A stretch of 5,430 nucleotides of DNA, from NCBI GenBank assembly GCA_016929795.1, contig JAFGIA010000314.1, forward strand, positions 1 to 5,430, in the 5' to 3' direction. A program made the position numbers and the translations under genes. Each line of letters opens with the position of its first letter. Position 1 is the stretch's first letter. The notes under the pieces are model-generated. The model saw only the letters and a program-made list of their open reading frames with translations, was not told the DNA's origin and searched no databases. The DNA is from Anaerolineae bacterium (GTDB lineage Bacteria; Chloroflexota; Anaerolineae; JAAYZQ01). Shown in pieces: positions 1 through 4,462 of the stretch.

Positions 1-2
1 CC

Positions 3-587
3 AAGTCGCTCATCTTTATGCCCATGGCCATCTCTTTCGTCGGCGCCAGCGTCATCTGGAACTTTATGTACGAGGTCAAGCCGGTGGGCGCGCCCCAGAT
101 CGGCCTGCTCAACGCCATCGTGACCGGGCTGGGAGGCCAGCCACAGGCCTGGACGGCCTACACTGCCATCCGCCCCTTTAACAACCTCTTCCTGGTCATC
201 ATCGTCCTCTGGCTGCAGGCCGGCTACTCGATGACCCTCTTTTCCGCCGCGCTCAAGGGCATCCCCGAAGAGATCCTGGAGGCGGCCCGGGTCGACGGCG
301 CCACCGAGATCCAGGTCTTTTTCCGGATCATGATCCCCCACATCATGGGCACCATCATCACCGTCACCACGACCATCATCATCTTTACCCTGAAAATATT
401 CGACGTGGTGTGGGTGATGACCGGGGGGCAGTTTGGCACGGAGGTGATCGCCACCCAATTCTACCGCCAGTCCTTCACCAACCGCAACGCCGGCTTTGGC
501 GCCGCCATTGCCATTGTCCTCTTTGTCGCCGTCATCCCGGTGATGATCTACAACCTGCGTCAGTTCAGACAACAGGAGGCATTCTAA
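3..587 (+). CDS. ABC transporter permease, AglF-like (CUT1 / MalF family), 5' partial
   Basis: Inner-membrane permease subunit of a carbohydrate ABC importer. It would pair with the next gene's product to form the translocation channel. The reading frame is open to the left edge; the window starts inside the gene, and 194 codons plus the stop are visible. The internal ATGs at 18 and 24 lie in conserved membrane sequence (KSLIFMPMAISFVGAS) and are not the start. The ABC-permease EAA loop that docks on the ATPase is encoded at about 279-338 (EAARVDGA, then FFRIMIP). Hydrophobic segments lie on both sides, and the protein ends in a short charged tail (RQFRQQEAF). From memory, the phrases around SFVGASVIW, GLLNAIV and IFTLKIFDVVWVMTGGQFGTEV match the alpha-glucoside permease AglF more closely than MalF. 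That family is about 300-330 residues, so roughly the first 120-130 are missing. The stop is one base before the next ATG, so the two genes are co-transcribed. The substrate is not proven; alpha-glucosides are only the nearest recalled relative. Confidence 0.93.
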   Translation, partial: KSLIFMPMAISFVGASVIWNFMYEVKPVGAPQIGLLNAIVTGLGGQPQAWTAYTAIRPFNNLFLVIIVLWLQAGYSMTLFSAALKGIPEEILEAARVDGATEIQVFFRIMIPHIMGTIITVTTTIIIFTLKIFDVVWVMTGGQFGTEVIATQFYRQSFTNRNAGFGAAIAIVLFVAVIPVMIYNLRQFRQQEAF

Positions 588-588
588 C

Positions 589-1692
589 ATGACTCGTTTG
601 CAGAGAATCCGCGGACCCCTGTTGGTTAATGGTGTTCTTGCCCTGCTGGTGTTGCTCTGGGTCGTGCCCATCGTCGGGCTGCTCGTATCATCGTTTCGCG
701 ATCGCTTTTCCATCCAGACCACCGGTTGGTGGACCATTTTCCCACACCGGGCCTGGGTCGTCAGCGAGGCGCTCGATCCTCGCGCTGAGGGCCTGGTCAT
801 AGATGAGGACAACCGGATCATCGAGATCGAGGGGATCCAGGCCACCTTTGACGAACTCCGAAACGGCGTCGCGATCGACGGCAAGCAAGTGCAATGGATA
901 GGGAACTGGCGCATCGGTCGCATCGAGATCCAGGAACGCGAGTGGCGGGTCAACTGGAATTTCAGCCTCGAGAACTATAACCAGGTGCTGGGCGGCAAGG
1001 ACTTTGAATACCAGCGTCCAGATGGCACCGTGGAGATCATCCCTGGTGACGACATGTGGGGGGCCATCTTTAACAGCATCGCCGTGGCCGTGCCTTCCAC
1101 GGTGATCCCTATCCTGATCGCGGCCTTTGCGGCCTATGGGTTCGCCTGGATGAACTTTCCCGGGCGGCGGGCGCTGTTCATCCTGGTTGTCGCCCTCCTG
1201 GTCGTGCCGCTCCAGGTAGCTCTGGTACCGCTACTGAACATCTACCGCGGCCTGGAGCTCAATGGAACCTATCTGGCCATCTGGCTGGCCCATACCGGTT
1301 TTGGCCTGCCGCTGGCCACCTACCTGTTGTTCAACTATATCAGCACCCTACCCCGCGAAACGCTCGAGTCGGCCTTTATCGACGGCGCTTCACACTTTAC
1401 CATCTTTATGAAGCTGATCATCCCGCTGTCGGTGCCGGCGTTGGCGTCGTTCGCCATCTTTCAGTTCCTGTGGGTGTGGAATGACTACCTGGTGGCCCTG
1501 ATCTTCCTGGGCGGCGACAAGAGCATGATGGTCGTGACCCAGCGGCTGGCCGGGATCGTCGGCGACCGGGGCCAGGACTGGCACCTGCTCACTGCCGGCG
1601 CCTTTGTGACGATGGTGCTGCCGTTGGCAGTCTTTTTCGGCCTGCAACGCTACTTTGTGCGCGGCCTGCTGGCCGGCTCGGTCAAAGGCTAA
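589..1692 (+). CDS. ABC transporter permease, AglG-like (CUT1 / MalG family) with large extracytoplasmic insert
   Basis: Second permease of the same importer, 367 residues. The ATG at 589 follows AGGAGG at 574-579 with 9 bases between, and it begins one base after the upstream stop. TM1 is about residues 10-36. The permease core starts near residue 161 (FNSIAVAVP) and continues through several helices. The EAA loop is at residues 260-285 (ESAFIDGAS, then KLIIPLSVPAL), followed by the conserved FQFLWVWNDYL. The C-terminus, RYFVRGLLAGSVKG, is the typical MalG/AglG ending. The protein is longer than usual MalG-type permeases of about 280 residues because residues 38-160 form a large hydrophilic region between TM1 and TM2. 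This region includes GWWTIFP near its start and FSLENYNQVL at 125-134. From memory, AglG proteins (about 380 residues) also have a large insert that starts with GWWT. The stretch STVIPILIAAFAAY with LAHTGFGLPLA also fits AglG. ATP hydrolysis must come from a subunit encoded elsewhere. Specificity is inferred, not shown. Confidence 0.95.
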   Translation: MTRLQRIRGPLLVNGVLALLVLLWVVPIVGLLVSSFRDRFSIQTTGWWTIFPHRAWVVSEALDPRAEGLVIDEDNRIIEIEGIQATFDELRNGVAIDGKQVQWIGNWRIGRIEIQEREWRVNWNFSLENYNQVLGGKDFEYQRPDGTVEIIPGDDMWGAIFNSIAVAVPSTVIPILIAAFAAYGFAWMNFPGRRALFILVVALLVVPLQVALVPLLNIYRGLELNGTYLAIWLAHTGFGLPLATYLLFNYISTLPRETLESAFIDGASHFTIFMKLIIPLSVPALASFAIFQFLWVWNDYLVALIFLGGDKSMMVVTQRLAGIVGDRGQDWHLLTAGAFVTMVLPLAVFFGLQRYFVRGLLAGSVKG

Positions 1693-1700
1693 AGACGAAG

Positions 1701-1731
1701 GACTGGTCCAGTCTCGGTGACTGGACCAGTC
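1701..1731. repeat. Perfect 13-bp inverted repeat; 3' hairpin, weak terminator or tandem operator
   Basis: The left arm GACTGGTCCAGTC (1701-1713) and right arm GACTGGACCAGTC (1719-1731) are perfect reverse complements around a 5-base loop, TCGGT. Each arm is also a palindrome around one central base (GACTGG-N-CCAGTC), with centres at 1707 and 1725, 18 bp apart. It starts 8 bases after the permease stop codon. In RNA it would form a strong 13-bp stem. No run of T follows (next bases TGGTTCC), so it is not a standard intrinsic terminator. It could be an mRNA 3' stabiliser, an attenuator, a paired operator or a dispersed repeat. A GTG at 1717 that could open the next reading frame lies inside it. 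Confidence 0.75.
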
Positions 1732-1746
1732 TGGTTCCATTCTCGG

Positions 1747-2247
1747 ATGCGTGAACAGAAACGATCCTTGTTCAACTGGTTCTTTTGGTTCCAGTGGATC
1801 ATGGTCACGGCTGTCGGCTGGGTGCTGGGCACGGTCCTGCTCCCACCGATCGACCTGGCCGTGTCGGGCATCGTCATTGGCGCGCTTCAAGGGCTGATCC
1901 TGCAACATCAGATCGGCCGCAATCGGCACTGGGTCGTGGCCAGTGCCCTCGGTTGGGCTGCCGGCTGGGCACTCACCCTGGTCGCGGTGCCCGCCGGTTT
2001 CGGCTTGCTGGCCGGGATCGTGCTGGGTGCAGCCGTGGGGATCGCCCAGTGGTTGGTCCTGCGCCGCGAGGTCCAGTGGGCCGGCTGGTGGATCATCATC
2101 AGCACCCTGGCCTGGGCGACCGGGCTGGGCATCACGCCCGGATTCCTGATGTCGGGTGTCATGGCCGGATCGCTCACCGGCTTTGCCCTTGACCTGCTCC
2201 TCAACTTTCCCAGGGCCCCTCGCACCGCCGAGCCGGAGGCCACATGA
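1747..2247 (+). CDS. Hypothetical multi-pass membrane protein with three two-helix repeats
   Basis: Small integral membrane protein of 166 residues with no recognised function. About six hydrophobic segments can be drawn: near residues 13-32, 37-54, 62-81, 84-105, 113-130 and 132-152. They form three copies of one unit. Each copy has a W-x7-W-xx-G element (W17/W25/G28, W62/W70/G73, W115/W123/G126) followed by a G-xxx-G-xxx-G helix (G41/45/49, G90/94/98, G137/141/145). The tail (PRAPRTAEPEAT) is soluble. Similar Gly/Trp-rich proteins, with phrases such as GIAQWLVLRR and ASALGWAAGWAL, are recalled from Chloroflexota and cyanobacteria as uncharacterised proteins. ATG at 1747 is preferred because the only earlier in-frame start, GTG at 1717, lies within the hairpin at 1701-1731. 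Neither start has a good Shine-Dalgarno sequence; GAAGGA at 1697-1702 would sit 14 bases before the GTG. The gene lies between the transporter and the dehydrogenases, but nothing in the sequence ties it to transport. Confidence 0.8.
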   Translation: MREQKRSLFNWFFWFQWIMVTAVGWVLGTVLLPPIDLAVSGIVIGALQGLILQHQIGRNRHWVVASALGWAAGWALTLVAVPAGFGLLAGIVLGAAVGIAQWLVLRREVQWAGWWIIISTLAWATGLGITPGFLMSGVMAGSLTGFALDLLLNFPRAPRTAEPEAT

Positions 2248-2261
2248 CCTGCCCGCTCCCG

Positions 2262-2296
2262 AATACCCAATATCTAATATCCAATATCCAGTACCC
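2262..2296. repeat. 7-bp tandem repeat, consensus AATATCC, five units
   Basis: Five consecutive heptamers fill the gap between the membrane protein and the dehydrogenase: AATACCC, AATATCT, AATATCC, AATATCC and AGTACCC. A decayed continuation (TATCC, TACCC) runs to 2306. The tract is AT-rich against GC-rich flanks and ends just before the Shine-Dalgarno sequence of the next gene (AGGAG at 2310-2314). From memory, similar tracts, which would translate as YPISNIQYP, occur between genes in Chloroflexota and other environmental bacteria, so this is probably a dispersed low-complexity repeat. An effect on expression of the next gene is possible but not shown. Confidence 0.75.
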
Positions 2297-2322
2297 TATC
2301 CTACCCACCAGGAGAAACTCTT

Positions 2323-3426
2323 ATGCCTGACATTACCTATATCCCTGTCGACGTCATCCATCGCTTCCTGCGCGACGCGGTAGAAGCCATGGGCACCCCG
2401 CCCGAGGAGGCGCGCATCGTCGCCGACGTGCTCATCTCGTCCGACCTGCGCGGCATCGAATCGCACGGCATCGGCCGCCTGAAATATTACTATGACCGGA
2501 TCAAGGCCGGGGTGCAGTTCACCACGACAGAGATCGAGATCGTGCGCGACGAGGGCGCCACGGCCCTGCTGGACGGCCATCACGGCATGGGTCACGTGGT
2601 CGCCTATCGCGCCATGGAGATGGCGATCGACAAGGCGCGGCGCTACGGCCTGGGCGCCGTGGCAGTGCGCAACAGCACCCACTTTGGCATCGCCGGCTAC
2701 TACCCGCTCATGGCGGCGCGCGAGGGGATGATGGGCTTTACCTTCACCAACGCTCGCCCGGCCATCGCGCCCACCTGGGGCACCGAGCCGATGCTCGGCA
2801 CCAACCCCATCGCCTTTGCCGCGCCCAGCGATCACGGCTTTGCTTTTTGCTTTGACGGCGCCACCTCGATCACCCAACGCGGCAAGATCGAGGTCGCGGC
2901 CCGTGCCGAAAAGCCGGTGCCCGAGGGGTGGGTGATCGACGCCCAGGGCCGGCCCGCCACCGATCCCAATCGCATCCTCGACGACATCGGGAAGGACGAG
3001 GCGGCACTGCTGCCCCTGGGCGGCGCCGGCGAGCTGTTGGCCGGCTACAAGGGTTACGACCTGGCGACGATCGTCGAAATCTTGAGCGCCTCGCTCTCGG
3101 GCGGGGTATTCATGAAGGATCTGCTCGGCTTTGCGGAGGACGGCTCGCGCCGGCCCTACATGCTTGGCCACTTTTTCCTGGCGGTCGACATCGCCCACTT
3201 TCTCCCGGTTGAGCAGTCCAGGGCGATCACCGGCGCGATCATGCGTGCGCTGCAGGCATCGCGCAAGGCACCGGGATACGACCACATCTTTGTCGCCGGC
3301 GAAAAAGAGCACGAGTCTGAACGGGTGGTGCGCGAGCGTGGGGTCCCGGTCAACCCGGCCCTACGCCGCGAGCTGCAGATCGTGCGCGACGAGCTACACA
3401 TCACAGGGTACGATGCCTACTTCTAG
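2323..3426 (+). CDS. Ldh2-family (malate/L-lactate/ureidoglycolate dehydrogenase) NAD(P)-dependent oxidoreductase
   Basis: Cytoplasmic oxidoreductase of 367 residues, normal for the family (about 340-370). The family interconverts 2-hydroxy acids and 2-oxo acids with NAD(P), and some members reduce cyclic imines. It uses its own nucleotide-binding fold rather than the classical Rossmann fold. Visible signatures in order: SSDLRGIESHGIGRL at residues 39-53, with the conserved His48; DGHHGMGH at 84-91; RNSTHFGIAGYY at 116-127, with the family's conserved His120; GTNPIAFAAP from 159; and GYKGYDLATIVEILS from 241, which carries Lys243. ATG at 2323 has AGGAG at 2310-2314 with 8 bases between, and the N-terminus aligns with family starts. 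Known members include malate, sulfolactate, ureidoglycolate and diketogulonate enzymes and pyrroline/piperideine-carboxylate reductases. The residues I can read do not separate these. The nearby transporter and redox genes suggest a catabolic role for a sugar-acid or amino-acid derivative, but that is inference. Confidence 0.93.
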   Translation: MPDITYIPVDVIHRFLRDAVEAMGTPPEEARIVADVLISSDLRGIESHGIGRLKYYYDRIKAGVQFTTTEIEIVRDEGATALLDGHHGMGHVVAYRAMEMAIDKARRYGLGAVAVRNSTHFGIAGYYPLMAAREGMMGFTFTNARPAIAPTWGTEPMLGTNPIAFAAPSDHGFAFCFDGATSITQRGKIEVAARAEKPVPEGWVIDAQGRPATDPNRILDDIGKDEAALLPLGGAGELLAGYKGYDLATIVEILSASLSGGVFMKDLLGFAEDGSRRPYMLGHFFLAVDIAHFLPVEQSRAITGAIMRALQASRKAPGYDHIFVAGEKEHESERVVRERGVPVNPALRRELQIVRDELHITGYDAYF

Positions 3427-3438
3427 CAAATTGCCAGA

Positions 3439-3485
3439 GAGGCAAACAACTCTCGTGTGTGCCCTCGGGTACGAGGCAAACGACT
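3439..3485. repeat. Near-identical 13-mer direct repeat, 34 bp apart
   Basis: GAGGCAAACAACT at 3439-3451 recurs as GAGGCAAACGACT at 3473-3485, with one transition difference and a spacing of 34 bp. The first copy overlaps a small hairpin (TTGCC 3431-3435 with GGCAA 3441-3445). Just before the second copy is another (CCTCG 3463-3467 with CGAGG 3472-3476, loop GGTA), which overlaps it by four bases. The pair lies directly downstream of the dehydrogenase stop codon and looks like part of a degenerate repeat element rather than coding sequence. Confidence 0.6.
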
Positions 3486-3497
3486 TCAGTCGTTTTT
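3478..3497 (+). terminator. Probable intrinsic terminator after the Ldh2 gene
   Basis: A 7-bp perfect stem, AAACGAC (3478-3484) with GTCGTTT (3489-3495) and loop TTCA, runs into five T residues (3493-3497). It begins 51 bases after the dehydrogenase stop at 3426. The stem has only three or four strong pairs and the T run is short and followed by GGG, so termination may be partial. The same bases also form half of the REP-like inverted pair at 3480-3513, so repeat and terminator functions may coincide. Confidence 0.5.
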
Positions 3498-3513
3498 GGG
3501 TGGCTGAAGCCGT
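3480..3513. repeat. REP/BIME-like inverted pair of a palindromic 12-mer
   Basis: The + strand reads ACGACTTCAGTC at 3480-3491. The complement of 3502-3513 reads ACGGCTTCAGCC. The two match at 10 of 12 bases, both differences being transitions, and are arranged head to head 10 bases apart. Each unit is itself hairpin-forming: CGAC/GTCG around TTCA, and GGCT/AGCC around GA. Paired inverted palindromic units between genes are the layout of bacterial REP/BIME elements. From memory, the core with a downstream CACGAACG resembles dispersed repeats in Chloroflexota. Copy number in the genome is needed to confirm. Confidence 0.55.
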
Positions 3514-3530
3514 CACCACGAACGCGCTCC

Positions 3531-3557
3531 GACAGGCTGCTGGCTCGCACGCCTGTC
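3531..3557. repeat. 7-bp inverted repeat upstream of the SDR gene
   Basis: GACAGGC at 3531-3537 and GCCTGTC at 3551-3557 are perfect reverse complements around 13 bases. The repeat ends immediately before the SDR's Shine-Dalgarno region (AGAGGG at 3558-3563). In RNA the stem would sit against the ribosome site, and in DNA it has the form of an operator half-site pair. No promoter with convincing -35 and -10 boxes was found beside it. Confidence 0.4.
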
Positions 3558-3570
3558 AGAGGGCAGGCGC

Positions 3571-4377
3571 ATGAAAGTCGTCGTCATCACCGGCAGCACG
3601 CGCGGCATCGGCTTGGGACTGGCCGACGCCTTCCTGGCGCGCGGCTGCTGTGTCGTCGTCAGCAGCCGCACAGTGGAGGCCGTGTCCGACGCCGTCGAGC
3701 AGCTCTCGACCCGCCACGATCCCGCCCAGATTTTCGGCCACCCGTGCGATGTCACCGACTTTCAGCAGGTGCAGGCGCTGTGGGATGCCGCCGTGGCCCA
3801 CTTGAGCCGGGTCGACATCTGGATCAACAACGCTGGCGTTGCCCACGCCCAGACAGCCTTTTGGGACTATGATCCGGACCTGCTGGCAGCGGTCGTTCAC
3901 ACCAACGTCATCGGCGCGCTCTATGGCGCGCGCGTCGCCCTGGCAGGGATGCGGGCACAGGGGGCTGGCGCCCTCTACAACGTGGAAGGGCTCGGCAGCG
4001 ATGGGCGCTACATCGAGGGGCTGGCGCTGTATGGCACCACCAAGCGCGCCCTGGCCTACCTGACCGACGCCCTCGTCAGAGAGGTCAAGGGCACGCCGCT
4101 CGTCGTCGGCGCCCTGCGCCCCGGCATGGTCGTCACCGATCTGCTCGTGGGCCAGTATCGGGACCGCCCGAACGAATGGGCGCGCGCCAGGCGCGTCTTT
4201 AACCTGCTAGCGGACCACGTCGAGACTGTGGCGCCCTGGTTTGCCGATCACGTGCTCGCCAACGAGCGCTCTGGCGCTCGCTTCAAGTGGCTTACCACGC
4301 CGCGCCTGATCGGCCGCTTTCTTGCCGCACCATTTGCTAAACGCGACCTGTTTTCGCCAGGAGAACCAGATCGTTGA
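3571..4377 (+). CDS. Short-chain dehydrogenase/reductase (SDR), NOL/NYC1-like
   Basis: Cytoplasmic NAD(P)-dependent oxidoreductase of 268 residues, a normal classical-SDR length. The cofactor motif TGSTRGIG is at residues 7-14. CDV (59-61) marks the adenine pocket. NNAG is at 86-89 and the conserved Asn at 112. The catalytic YxxxK is Tyr154/Lys158, with Ser143 the likely third residue, and RPGMVVTDLL is at 183-192. ATG at 3571 follows AGAGGG at 3558-3563 with 7 bases between. The stretch from 136 (YNVEGLGSDG), with PGMVVTDLL, FNLLAD, VETVAPW and a late WLTTPR element, recalls chlorophyll b reductases (NOL/NYC1: FNMDGAGS, PGMVLTDLL, FNI, PETVA, YLTPPR). Even the 11-residue Ser-to-Tyr spacing is shared. 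No pigment gene is nearby, so the actual substrate may be quite different. The gene sits between two other redox genes on the same strand, 144 bp after the first and 85 bp before the second, each gap holding hairpins. Confidence 0.93.
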   Translation: MKVVVITGSTRGIGLGLADAFLARGCCVVVSSRTVEAVSDAVEQLSTRHDPAQIFGHPCDVTDFQQVQALWDAAVAHLSRVDIWINNAGVAHAQTAFWDYDPDLLAAVVHTNVIGALYGARVALAGMRAQGAGALYNVEGLGSDGRYIEGLALYGTTKRALAYLTDALVREVKGTPLVVGALRPGMVVTDLLVGQYRDRPNEWARARRVFNLLADHVETVAPWFADHVLANERSGARFKWLTTPRLIGRFLAAPFAKRDLFSPGEPDR

Positions 4378-4396
4378 GTGGCAGATAGACAGAAAC

Positions 4397-4434
4397 ACAC
4401 AGAGTGCATAGATTATCTCCATGTGTCTCTGTGT
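4397..4434. repeat. Imperfect long hairpin in the SDR-FAD intergenic gap
   Basis: ACACAGAG (4397-4404) and CTCTGTGT (4427-4434) are perfect reverse complements. Inside them CAT/ATG (4407-4409 with 4421-4423) plus two G-T pairs could extend the stem around an AT-rich loop. There is no T run after it, so it is not a standard terminator. CACAGAG/CTCTGTG tracts are common intergenic repeats in environmental bacteria (recalled, not checked). The tract is less GC-rich than the flanking genes. The rest of the 85-bp gap holds only the Shine-Dalgarno sequence of the next gene. Confidence 0.5.
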
Positions 4435-4453
4435 AGCTCGGCTGGCCAGATAC

Positions 4454-4459
4454 GGAGGG
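4454..4459 (+). promoter_or_regulatory. Shine-Dalgarno sequence GGAGGG that sets the FAD gene start
   Basis: GGAGGG lies 3 bases before ATG 4463. This is close spacing, but it is the only strong ribosome site in the gap. An in-frame TTG at 4460 would be even closer and is less likely. The choice of ATG 4463 is supported by the protein: the FAD dinucleotide motif begins within 11 residues, as is usual for this family. Confidence 0.6.
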
Positions 4460-4462
4460 TTG

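Noticed and set aside
1701..1731. Canonical intrinsic terminator
   Set aside because: The stem is strong but no T run follows, so only a hairpin or repeat is claimed.
1390..1929. 179-codon - strand frame across the end of the AglG-like gene and the hairpin
   Set aside because: It runs antisense through conserved permease sequence and a palindrome, is rich in Gln, His and Asp, and has no family resemblance.
2296..3312. 338-codon open frame on the - strand opposite the Ldh2 gene
   Set aside because: It is wholly antisense to a gene with clear family motifs. In GC-rich DNA such frames arise because stop codons are rare, and its translation (many His, Arg, Gly, Asp) shows no recognisable domain.
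3427..3570. CRISPR array suggested by the repeated GAGGCAAAC motif
   Set aside because: There are only two copies of a 13-mer, 34 bp apart. There is no third unit and there are no cas genes, so spacer-repeat architecture is absent.
3459..3872. 137-codon + strand frame beginning in the structured gap
   Set aside because: It overlaps the first third of the SDR in another frame, has a repetitive Arg/Pro-rich translation and has no ribosome site.
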